This document shows positions 16,807-27,114 of a DNA stretch of 64,000 nt, in pieces. The first letter of the stretch is position 1. Each line of letters begins with the position of its first letter. Under the pieces are notes generated by a model. That model had not been told where the DNA came from. It made no database searches and worked only from the letters and a program-made list of their open reading frames with translations. Source of the stretch: an uncultured Prevotella sp. GTDB lineage: Bacteria > Bacteroidota > Bacteroidia > Bacteroidales > Bacteroidaceae. The position numbers and the translations under genes are program-made. Location: assembly GCF_946407605.1 (NCBI RefSeq), contig NZ_CAMJOS010000018.1:1-64000 (forward strand), in the 5' to 3' direction.

Positions 16807-16838
16807 TTTTGTCGCATGGGAAAATTGTCGTACTTTTG
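16807..16838 (+). promoter_or_regulatory. Promoter of the malQ-susB-pulA-susA operon
   Basis: The -33 element TTTTG (16807-16811) and the -7 box TACTTTTG (16831-16838) are 19 bp apart. The start codon at 16862 follows a 5' leader of about 17 bp. Confidence 0.75.
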
Positions 16839-16861
16839 ACGAAAAAATAAAACCTAAGCAA

Positions 16862-19276
16862 ATGAAACTACTATTTAATCTCGAGTATCGGACGAATTTC
16901 GGAGAGGAATTGGTGTTGAACGTGATAGGTGAAAACCAACAGGTTGAGCAGCATGTCATGTCAACACAGGATGGCTATCGCTGGACGGTTGAAATGAACG
17001 GTAAACAGGCTGTGGCTGGGAAATTTATGGATTATTACTACAGCTTGATGCGTGGTGACAAAGAGATACGCCACGAATGGCTGGTAGAGCCCCACCGCCT
17101 GGAGTTTGCAGCCAAGAAAGGTGTGCGCTATACTATTTACGACCACTGGATTGATACGCCAGAAGATAGTTATATGTACTCATCGGCATTTACCGATTGT
17201 GTGATGTCACGTGAACGACAGCTTAGCACAGGAACAGAGTTTAAACGGACCATCCGTCTGAAGGTGCGTGCTCCACAGTTGCGCAATGGCGAACGACTTG
17301 CACTGGTAGGCTCATCGCTCTATTTGGGTGAGTGGGACTGCTCGAAGGCACTGCCGATGGCAGAACACGAGAGTCATGAGTGGGTGGTCAGTCTTGATGC
17401 AGACCTGCTGCCTGATGTGGTGGACTATAAGTTTATCATCTTAGGCAACGACTCTGTTATCTGGGAGAATTGCGAGAATCGCATATTGGTGAAACCCGCT
17501 ATGGAGATTGGCGAGGTGGTGGTCATCGAGGTGCAGCAGTCGTGGTTCAGTATCCCGCTGTGGAAGGGCGCTGGTACTGTGATTCCCGTCTTCTCGCTGC
17601 GTAGTGAGGGGAGCTTCGGCGTAGGCGACTTCGGCGACCTGAGGATGATTGTAGACTGGTGTGCCAAGACGGGTCAGAACGTGCTGCAGATACTGCCTAT
17701 CAACGATACTACTATCACTCATACCTGGCAGGACTCTTATCCCTACAACTCTATCAGCATCTATGCCCTGCATCCGCAATATACCGATTTGCGTCAGTTG
17801 CCAGCCCTGAAGGATGAGACTCTGAAAGCGAAGTACGAAACGCTGCGCCAGGAACTGAATGCCTTGCCACAGATAGACTATGAACGCATGATGGAGGCCA
17901 AGATGGGTTATCTGCAGGCTATCTTCAAACAAGAGGGTGCCACCATCAAACGTCGTGCTTCCTATAAGAAGTTCGTCGATGACAACCGCCAGTGGCTGGA
18001 GCCCTATGCCCGCTTCTGCTTCTATCGTGATAAATACGGTACCGCCACCTTCTCTGAGTGGCCCAAGAGCCTGCCGAAGGCTGATGCTAAGGTGCTCGAC
18101 TTCTGGTATTTCATCCAGTATGTCCTCGACCAGCAGATGCGTGCTGCCCACGAGTATGCACGTAAGAATAAGGTGATACTGAAGGGTGATATCCCCATCG
18201 GCATCAGTCGCGATGGCGTGGAAGCATGGGTAGAGCCGCGTTACTTCAACCTCAACGGACAGGCTGGAGCACCACCCGATCCCTTCTCGGACGACGGACA
18301 GAACTGGGGCTTCCCCACCTACAACTGGGACGAGATGCTCAAGGACGACTGCTCGTGGTGGGTGCGCCGCTTCCGCAAGATGGCGGAGTATTTCGACGCC
18401 TATCGTATAGATCACGTGCTGGGTTTCTTCCGCATCTGGGAGATTCCCGTACCTGAGAAGTCTGGTCTGATGGGACAGTTTGCCCCCGCCCTCGGTATGA
18501 GTCGTGAGGAGATTGAGGCCTATGGCGTATATGGTCATCTGGACGATTTGTTCTTGGTGGACCATAAGCGTGCAGACCGCTGGCATCCTCGTATCTCCAT
18601 TCAGTTCAAGCCTGCCTACCAGCAATTGTCTGACGAGGAGAAGGATAACTTCAATCATCTGTACAACGACTATTTCTATCGTCGCAACAACCAGTATTGG
18701 TATAATGAGGCCATGAAGAAGCTGCCTCGCCTGACGCAGGCCACCCGTATGCTGGTATGTGCCGAGGACCTGGGAATGGTGCCCGACTGCGTGCCTTGGG
18801 TGATGAACGAATTGCGCATCCTCTCTCTGGAGATTCAGTCGATGCCCAAAGACCCTAGTGTTCGCTTCGGACAGCTGCAGCTGAACCCCTATCGTTCGGT
18901 TTGCACCATTTCTACGCACGATATGCCTACGTTGCGCCAATGGTGGGACGAGGATGAGGCTCGCACGCAAGACTACTTTAACAGCGAGTTGCACCACGAG
19001 GGGCCCGCTCCCCATCCTATGCCAGTATCGCTCTGCAAGGAGGTGGTTGCCCGTCATCTGATGTCGCCCTCTATGCTCTGTCTACTGTCGTTACAGGATT
19101 GGCTCTCTATCGACGAGCATCTGCGCTTGCCTGACCAGAACGCAGAACGTATCAATATTCCTGCTAATCCCCGTCACTACTGGCGCTATCGTATGCACCT
19201 CACCATTGAACAACTGCTCAAGGCTGATGACTTCAACCACGAGGTAACGCTACTTATTAAACAAGGAAACAGATAA
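16862..19276 (+). CDS. malQ: 4-alpha-glucanotransferase (GH77) with two CBM20 domains
   Basis: The 804-aa product has no signal peptide and is cytoplasmic. Two CBM20-like starch-binding domains occupy about residues 1-110 and 120-230 (the second with ALVGSSLYLGEWDCSKALPM). The GH77 catalytic region follows and shows FRKMAEYFDAYRIDHVLGFF (nucleophile Asp), VCAEDLG (acid/base Glu) and STHDMPTLRQWW (stabilising Asp). It transfers glucan chains between maltodextrins and releases glucose. This two-CBM20 layout is usual for Bacteroidota amylomaltases. The start at 16862 is chosen because the longer frame would begin in the promoter. It is the first of four tightly spaced starch genes (gaps 3, 1 and 6 bp). 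Confidence 0.93.
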   Translation: MKLLFNLEYRTNFGEELVLNVIGENQQVEQHVMSTQDGYRWTVEMNGKQAVAGKFMDYYYSLMRGDKEIRHEWLVEPHRLEFAAKKGVRYTIYDHWIDTPEDSYMYSSAFTDCVMSRERQLSTGTEFKRTIRLKVRAPQLRNGERLALVGSSLYLGEWDCSKALPMAEHESHEWVVSLDADLLPDVVDYKFIILGNDSVIWENCENRILVKPAMEIGEVVVIEVQQSWFSIPLWKGAGTVIPVFSLRSEGSFGVGDFGDLRMIVDWCAKTGQNVLQILPINDTTITHTWQDSYPYNSISIYALHPQYTDLRQLPALKDETLKAKYETLRQELNALPQIDYERMMEAKMGYLQAIFKQEGATIKRRASYKKFVDDNRQWLEPYARFCFYRDKYGTATFSEWPKSLPKADAKVLDFWYFIQYVLDQQMRAAHEYARKNKVILKGDIPIGISRDGVEAWVEPRYFNLNGQAGAPPDPFSDDGQNWGFPTYNWDEMLKDDCSWWVRRFRKMAEYFDAYRIDHVLGFFRIWEIPVPEKSGLMGQFAPALGMSREEIEAYGVYGHLDDLFLVDHKRADRWHPRISIQFKPAYQQLSDEEKDNFNHLYNDYFYRRNNQYWYNEAMKKLPRLTQATRMLVCAEDLGMVPDCVPWVMNELRILSLEIQSMPKDPSVRFGQLQLNPYRSVCTISTHDMPTLRQWWDEDEARTQDYFNSELHHEGPAPHPMPVSLCKEVVARHLMSPSMLCLLSLQDWLSIDEHLRLPDQNAERINIPANPRHYWRYRMHLTIEQLLKADDFNHEVTLLIKQGNR

Positions 19277-21550
<2,274 letters not shown>

Positions 21551-21551
21551 T

Positions 21552-23450
21552 ATGAAGAAAAGCATTATAACAGGCATGATAGCCCTCATCCTCTCCGCTT
21601 GCGAATCAGAACAGAAGGTGTTTCATTTCGACGAGATGACCTACTCGCCCAGCGAGACAGTATTCCGACTCTTTGCGCCTGAAGATGCCACGTGCTATGT
21701 GGTGATGGACGATGAGGTGCTGCCGATGACGCTGGGAGCCGACAGCATCTGGACGGCTACAGCTAAAGGCGACCTCAAGGGACATACCTATCAGTTCCTT
21801 GTCAATAAAAGTCTCTCGCCTGGTGTCTTTGCCAAAGCGGTGAGTGTGAATGGCGAGAAGGGTGTCGTTGTTGATATGCGTGACACGAATCCGGAAGGGT
21901 GGGAGAGTGACCAACCCGTCCGCCGCATGCCTCAGGATATCGTGGTTTATGAGATGCACCATCGTGATTTCTCCGTCAATCAGCCTTTGGCCCAGCATCC
22001 AGGTAAGTTCCTGGCGCTGACGGAGCCTTGGGCCATTGAACATCTCAAGGAGTTGGGCATCAATGCAGTACATATTCTGCCTTCATACGACTACGGCTCT
22101 GTGGACGAGACTCGACTCAACGAGCCACAATACAACTGGGGCTACGACCCTGTGAACTATAATGTGCCTGAGGGTGGCTACAGCACCGACCCCTACGACC
22201 CCTTGTGTCGCATCCGCGAGTTCAAGCAGATGGTGCAGGCTCTTCACAAGGCTGGTATCGCCGTCATCCTCGATGTGGTCTATAATCATACCTACGACAT
22301 AGACCACTCCAACTTCCAGCGCACCTATCCCGATTACTACTATAGGAAAGCTACTGCTCCCGACGGAGAGCCCTCGGGCTACAGCAACGGCTCCGGTTGC
22401 GGCAACGAGACCGCCAGCGAAAAGCCCATGATGCGCCTGTTCATGATAGAATCGGTGATGCATTGGATTAACGAATATCATATCGATGGCTTCCGTTTCG
22501 ACCTGATGGGGTGTCATGATATCGAGACGATGAACGCCATTCGAAAGGCTGTCGACGAGATAGATCCCAATATCTTTATCTATGGTGAAGGCTGGAGTGC
22601 TGGCGCCTGTGCTCTACCCAATGAACAGCTGGGTATGAAGGCAAATATCTCGAAGATGCCTCGCATCGCTGCCTTCTCTGATGAGATTCGCGATGCCCTG
22701 CGGGGTCCTTGGTCAGATAACGCCATGGGTGCCTTCCTGGCTTGTGCGCCTCATTGTGAGGAGAGCCTGAAGTTTGGAATAGCAGGTTGTATTGATCATC
22801 CGCAGGTGGATATGTCGCAGGTTAATTACAGCAAAGAGCCGTGGGCAGCTGAGCCAACACAAATGATGTCTTATGTCAGTTGTCATGATGATATGTGTCT
22901 GACAGACCGACTGAGAGCCAGTATCCCGGGCATTACTGATGATGAATTGATTAGTCTCGATCTGTTAGCACAGACAGCGGTGTTTACCTCTCAGGGGGTA
23001 CCTTTCATGCTGAGTGGCGAAGAACTGCTTCGTACCAAGTTGGGCGTTCATAATTCCTATGAGTCACCTGATAGTATTAATCGCCTGGATTGGGAGAATA
23101 AAGCACGTTATCCTGAGGTCTTTGATTACTATAAGAATCTCATAGCTCTTCGTAAGAATCATCCAGCCTTCCGCATGGCTCGCACAGTATTGGTGCAGCA
23201 GCACTTGGAGTTCTTGCCGTCACCTGACTATACTGTAGCTTATCGCTTGAAGGATCATGCGGCAGATGATTCTTGGGGCGATATCATCGTGGTGCTAAAT
23301 GCCAACCCGGAAGTTGTTGGTATCGATATTCCTGATGGACGCTATACAGTGGTTTGCTGCGATAATCAGATTGACGAGAATGGTCTAGGTGAGGTTAGCG
23401 GCAATCGTGTGATGGTGAGTCCTCAATCTGCATTAATCATACATAACTAA
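21552..23450 (+). CDS. pulA: Type I pullulanase, lipoprotein (GH13)
   Basis: The 632-aa product has a short lipoprotein signal with lipobox LSAC followed by ESEQ. An N-terminal beta-rich domain (about 30-130) precedes the GH13 barrel. The pullulanase signature YNWGYDP is present, with DGFRFDLMG (nucleophile Asp), IYGEGW (acid/base Glu) and SCHDD (stabilising Asp). It cleaves alpha-1,6 branches of pullulan, amylopectin or branched maltodextrins. It is the only hydrolase of this locus with a lipid anchor, so it may take the surface role that SusG amylase has in Bacteroides. That is inferred; the exact membrane face is not shown by sequence. Confidence 0.9.
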   Translation: MKKSIITGMIALILSACESEQKVFHFDEMTYSPSETVFRLFAPEDATCYVVMDDEVLPMTLGADSIWTATAKGDLKGHTYQFLVNKSLSPGVFAKAVSVNGEKGVVVDMRDTNPEGWESDQPVRRMPQDIVVYEMHHRDFSVNQPLAQHPGKFLALTEPWAIEHLKELGINAVHILPSYDYGSVDETRLNEPQYNWGYDPVNYNVPEGGYSTDPYDPLCRIREFKQMVQALHKAGIAVILDVVYNHTYDIDHSNFQRTYPDYYYRKATAPDGEPSGYSNGSGCGNETASEKPMMRLFMIESVMHWINEYHIDGFRFDLMGCHDIETMNAIRKAVDEIDPNIFIYGEGWSAGACALPNEQLGMKANISKMPRIAAFSDEIRDALRGPWSDNAMGAFLACAPHCEESLKFGIAGCIDHPQVDMSQVNYSKEPWAAEPTQMMSYVSCHDDMCLTDRLRASIPGITDDELISLDLLAQTAVFTSQGVPFMLSGEELLRTKLGVHNSYESPDSINRLDWENKARYPEVFDYYKNLIALRKNHPAFRMARTVLVQQHLEFLPSPDYTVAYRLKDHAADDSWGDIIVVLNANPEVVGIDIPDGRYTVVCCDNQIDENGLGEVSGNRVMVSPQSALIIHN

Positions 23451-23456
23451 ACAATT

Positions 23457-25358
23457 ATGAAGAAGTTTCTGATAGGTTGTCTCCTTGTGGGTACTGCAAT
23501 CACTGCCACAGCAGCCAAGAAGATAGGGATAGACCGCATAGAGCCAGCCAACTGGTTTGTGGGCATGAAGAACCCGCAGGTGCAGTTGATGGTCTATGGT
23601 GCAGGTATTCGTGATGTTGAGAATGTAACCACCGACTATCCTGGTGTTCGCATCGACAGTTTAGTGCGCCTCGATTCGCCTAACTATCTGCTTATCTACA
23701 TGAATGTGAAGGATGCCCAGCCCGGCACAATGTCGCTTAAGTTTAAATCTCAAACCTCAAACCTCAAACCTCAATCCTTTGAGTTGAAGGCCCGTGAGAA
23801 GAAAGGCGAGGAGCGCAAGGGCTTTGATATCAGCGATGTGCTCTATCTGTTGATGCCCGACCGCTTTGCGCAGGGTTCACATCACCAGCCGCAAATTAAA
23901 GGAATGAACCGCTATAAGGAAGACCGTACAGCCCCTTCGCTGCGTCACGGTGGCGACCTTGAGGGCTTGATGGAACATCTCGACTATTTTACTGATTTGG
24001 GTGTGACGGCACTTTGGTTCACGCCGATTCTTGAAAACAACTCCCCTGATCAGGATCAGTGGGCCACCTATCATGGATACGCTACCACTAATTATTATCA
24101 GGTTGATCCGCGTTTCGGCACCAACGAACAGTATTGCCAGCTGATTGACGCTTGTCATCAGAAAAGCCTCAAGGTGGTGATGGATATGATTTTCAATCAT
24201 TGCGGCTTCGAGCATCCGTGGGTGAAGGATATGCCGTCGAAGGACTGGTTCAACCTAAGCGACTGGCTCAAGGAATCGGGTGGCACCAGCGACTCGCGCA
24301 ACACCAGTTTCTTGCAAACCAGCTACAAGCTGACCCCCATTTTAGACCCATACGCCTCTGCTGTCGACAGGCGTGAGACCGTCGAAGGTTGGTTTGTCTC
24401 TACGATGCCCGACCTGAACCAGCGCAACCCCCACCTGATGCGCTATCTCATTCAGAACTCCAAGTGGTGGATAGAGACCGCCGGCATCGATGGCATCCGC
24501 ATGGATACCTATCCCTACGCCTTTGCCGAACCTATGGCCCAATGGATGCAGGAACTCAGCGAGGAATATCCCAACTTCAACACCGTGGGCGAGACCTGGG
24601 TCACCGTACCCGCCTATACCGCTACGTGGCAGGATGATGGTGGAAAGAGGAAAGAGAGAAGCTATCTCAAGACCGTGATGGACTTCTCGTTCCAGGAGGC
24701 ACTCGACAGCTGCAAGCACGAGGATACCGATGCCTGGTGGCGCGGCTACAACCGCATCTATAACTCGTTTGTCTATGATTATCTCTATCCCAACTCCTCA
24801 TCGGTGATGGCCTTTATCGATAATCACGATACCAACCGCTTTCTTGAGGACGGACAGGACTCGCTGATGCTGAAACAGGCGCTGGCGTTACTACTGACCG
24901 TCAACCGCATCCCTCAGTTGTATTATGGTACAGAGATTATGATGAATGGTACCAAGGCAGTGACTGATGGTAACGTCCGTAAGGACTTCCCGGGTGGTTT
25001 TCCTGGAGACAGTCATAATGCCTTTACAGAGCAGGGCCGTACTAAGGCTGAGAACGATATGTTCCGCTGGCTTAGTCGTCTGTTGCATTGGCGACAAAAT
25101 AATTCGTTGATAACAAAAGGAAAAATGACGCAGTTCATACCCCACAACGGCGTCTATGTCGTAGCCCGTCAATATCAGGGACGCACGGTTATGACCATCC
25201 TCAACGGCACTATTCAGCCCGCCACTTTCGAGGTAACTCGCTATAAGGAAATGATTGGTAACGCCAAGAGAGGCAAGGATGTGCCTACAGGACTCTATTA
25301 CGATTTGTCGAGAGACCACAAGCTGAAGCCTCGGCAGACCCTCGTATTGGAATTCTAA
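23457..25358 (+). CDS. susA: GH13 neopullulanase/alpha-amylase (SusA type)
   Basis: The 633-aa product has a signal peptide without lipobox and should be periplasmic. An N-terminal cyclomaltodextrinase-type domain (about 25-125) is followed by the GH13 barrel with IDGIRMDTYPYA (nucleophile Asp), TVGETW (acid/base Glu) and FIDNHDTNR (stabilising Asp). Such enzymes cut alpha-1,4 bonds of imported maltodextrins and pullulan. Two heptad islands lie within the frame: residues about 99-108 (QTSNLKPQS), at the end of the N-terminal domain, and about 395-401. It ends the plus-strand starch operon and converges on mlaF with only 3 bp between stop codons. Confidence 0.92.
   Translation: MKKFLIGCLLVGTAITATAAKKIGIDRIEPANWFVGMKNPQVQLMVYGAGIRDVENVTTDYPGVRIDSLVRLDSPNYLLIYMNVKDAQPGTMSLKFKSQTSNLKPQSFELKAREKKGEERKGFDISDVLYLLMPDRFAQGSHHQPQIKGMNRYKEDRTAPSLRHGGDLEGLMEHLDYFTDLGVTALWFTPILENNSPDQDQWATYHGYATTNYYQVDPRFGTNEQYCQLIDACHQKSLKVVMDMIFNHCGFEHPWVKDMPSKDWFNLSDWLKESGGTSDSRNTSFLQTSYKLTPILDPYASAVDRRETVEGWFVSTMPDLNQRNPHLMRYLIQNSKWWIETAGIDGIRMDTYPYAFAEPMAQWMQELSEEYPNFNTVGETWVTVPAYTATWQDDGGKRKERSYLKTVMDFSFQEALDSCKHEDTDAWWRGYNRIYNSFVYDYLYPNSSSVMAFIDNHDTNRFLEDGQDSLMLKQALALLLTVNRIPQLYYGTEIMMNGTKAVTDGNVRKDFPGGFPGDSHNAFTEQGRTKAENDMFRWLSRLLHWRQNNSLITKGKMTQFIPHNGVYVVARQYQGRTVMTILNGTIQPATFEVTRYKEMIGNAKRGKDVPTGLYYDLSRDHKLKPRQTLVLEF
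23751..23778 (+). repeat. Heptad-repeat island inside susA (4 units)
   Basis: Three exact CAAACCT units and one CAATCCT unit lie in frame. They encode part of a linker between the N-terminal domain and the catalytic barrel. Confidence 0.9.
24640..24660 (+). repeat. Short heptad island inside susA (3 units)
   Basis: GTGGAAA, GAGGAAA and GAGAGAA follow each other in frame, encoding GGKRKER. The purine-rich strand is the coding strand. Confidence 0.6.
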
Positions 25359-25361
25359 TCT

Positions 25362-26126
25362 TTACTGTTTCCCCGTCACGGCCTGTCGCATTTCCTTCAG
25401 TAGGTCGCTGGCAAAGATAAAGTCGGTGAGGCGTTTGTTCGTGGAATTCATGATTTCCGAAGAAACGCCTTGCCATTCTTTATGGCCTTCATAGATAAAC
25501 ACGATATTCTCGCCAATACCCATCACAGAGTTCATGTCGTGGGTGTTGATGATGGTGGTCATGTGAAACTCCTGAGTTATTGAGTGCAACAAGTCGTCAA
25601 TGACCAGCGATGTCTTGGGGTCGAGACCTGAATTTGGCTCATCACAAAACAGGTATTTGGGATTCAAAGCAATAGCGCGGGCAATAGCCACTCGTTTCTG
25701 CATACCACCAGAAATCTCGCCAGGGTATTTCTTCTCGGCTCCTGAGAGGTTTACACGATCCAGACAGTATATGGCACGCTTCTCACGCTCTCGCAGGTTC
25801 ATCGGTGAAAACATATCAAGGGGGAACATCACGTTCTCAAGAACTGACAGCGAATCGAACAAGGCAGCACTTTGGAAAATCATACCCATCTCGCGTCGCA
25901 TCATCACCTTTTCCTTCTTCGACATCCGCACAAAGTCGCGTCCGTCGTAGAGCACCTGTCCACTGGTAGGTTCAAACAATCCCACCAGATTTTTCATCAG
26001 TACCGTCTTACCACTGCCGCTCTGACCGATAATCAGGTTGGTCTTACCATCCTCAAATACCGTGTTGATGCCTTTCAGCACCTCCTTGTCGCCAAAACTC
26101 TTATATAGGTTCTTTACTTCTATCAT
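25362..26126 (-). CDS. mlaF: ABC transporter ATPase of the Mla lipid-transport system
   Basis: The 254-aa ATPase has Walker A GQSGSGKT, a Q-loop region (GMIFQSAALFDSLSVLENV), signature EISGGMQKRVAIARA and Walker B YLFCDEPNSGLDP. The layout and the adjoining permease fit the MlaF/YrbF type that powers phospholipid traffic between inner and outer membranes. It overlaps the permease gene by 4 bp. No MCE (MlaD) gene is adjacent on the available sequence, so the substrate-binding part must lie elsewhere. Confidence 0.88.
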   Translation of the reverse strand: MIEVKNLYKSFGDKEVLKGINTVFEDGKTNLIIGQSGSGKTVLMKNLVGLFEPTSGQVLYDGRDFVRMSKKEKVMMRREMGMIFQSAALFDSLSVLENVMFPLDMFSPMNLREREKRAIYCLDRVNLSGAEKKYPGEISGGMQKRVAIARAIALNPKYLFCDEPNSGLDPKTSLVIDDLLHSITQEFHMTTIINTHDMNSVMGIGENIVFIYEGHKEWQGVSSEIMNSTNKRLTDFIFASDLLKEMRQAVTGKQ

Positions 26127-26869
26127 GACAGCAGTTGTGTTAAGAAGACATCAGAGAAAAGGATAAGCACACTCGACGTGACTACCGCATCGGTAGAGGC
26201 CTTGCCTACATCCACTGAGCCGCCCTCGACAGTATAGCCAGAGAAACTGGCCACGCTGGAAATGATAAAGGCAAAGAACTGGCTCTTGATAATACTCATC
26301 CACATGAACCAAGGCACGAAGTCGTGCTGTAGACCCAGTGTCAGGTCGTCGGGTGGCATGATATGTCCAATATAGGCAGTGCCGTAAGCACCTACAATAC
26401 CCATAGCACTCGAGAATATCACGAGGAAGGGCATGATGGTGAGCAGACCTAGAATCTTAGGCAGTATCAGGTAACAGGCCGAGTTCACGCCCATAATCTC
26501 TAGGGCATCGATTTGCTGGGTTACACGCATGGTGCCTATCTCCGATGCGATGTTCGATCCAACCTTGCCAGCCAGTATCAGACACATGATACTGCTTGAG
26601 AACTCCAGCAGCATTATTTCTCGGGTGGTATAGCCCGCCACCCAGCGGGGCATCCAGGGACTCTCAATGTTTACCTTCATTTGGATGCAGATGACTGCAC
26701 CAATGAAAAACGAGATGAGCAGCACGATGCCAATGGAATTGATGCCCAGCTGGGCCATCTCCTTGACATATTGCTTCCAGAACATTCTCAACCTTTCGGG
26801 CATCGAGAATGTTCTTCCCATTAGCATAATGTATCGGCCAAATATGGTCAGCCAGCGGTATATCAGCAT
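26123..26869 (-). CDS. mlaE: MlaE-type permease
   Basis: The 248-aa membrane protein has five to six hydrophobic segments and the conserved region AGKVGSNIASEIGTMRVTQQ followed by IDALEIMGV, diagnostic for the MlaE/YrbE permease family. It is the first gene of a two-gene operon with mlaF and has its own promoter. It moves lipids at the inner membrane as part of the outer-membrane asymmetry system. Confidence 0.9.
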   Translation of the reverse strand: MLIYRWLTIFGRYIMLMGRTFSMPERLRMFWKQYVKEMAQLGINSIGIVLLISFFIGAVICIQMKVNIESPWMPRWVAGYTTREIMLLEFSSSIMCLILAGKVGSNIASEIGTMRVTQQIDALEIMGVNSACYLILPKILGLLTIMPFLVIFSSAMGIVGAYGTAYIGHIMPPDDLTLGLQHDFVPWFMWMSIIKSQFFAFIISSVASFSGYTVEGGSVDVGKASTDAVVTSSVLILFSDVFLTQLLS

Positions 26870-26892
26870 GTGTCAATAGATAAAAAACGCTA

Positions 26893-26924
26893 CAAAGGTA
26901 CGAATAAACAAGGAAAATGCAAAA
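26893..26924 (-). promoter_or_regulatory. mlaE promoter
   Basis: On the minus strand the -7 box is TACCTTTG (26893-26900) and a -33 TTTTG lies at 26920-26924, 19 bp apart. The intergenic region 26870-27114 otherwise holds only the divergent promoter of the esterase gene and AT-rich sequence. Confidence 0.75.
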
Positions 26925-27062
26925 AGAAAAGACAAAAGAAACATACTTTTTTAATTTTTTTTTCTGATAAGTACCTTTCTCGAGTTTGAAGGTTATGAAA
27001 GAACTCGCAGAAGAAAGGCTGGATTTGGTGGCAATGTTGAAATTGTAATAAATACTAATTTA

Positions 27063-27094
27063 TTTTGTATTTCGCTCGATTTTCATTACCTTTG
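27063..27094 (+). promoter_or_regulatory. Promoter of the tandem SGNH esterase gene
   Basis: The -33 TTTTG (27063-27067) and the -7 TACCTTTG (27087-27094) are 19 bp apart. The start codon is at 27115. Confidence 0.78.
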
Positions 27095-27114
27095 CAGGCT
27101 AAAAGCAAACTTGG

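Noticed and set aside
17441..19057. Long open frame (538 codons) on the minus strand across malQ
   Set aside because: It is fully antisense to a GH77 gene with all catalytic motifs, has no family signature, and similar antisense frames occur over many genes here because of codon bias.
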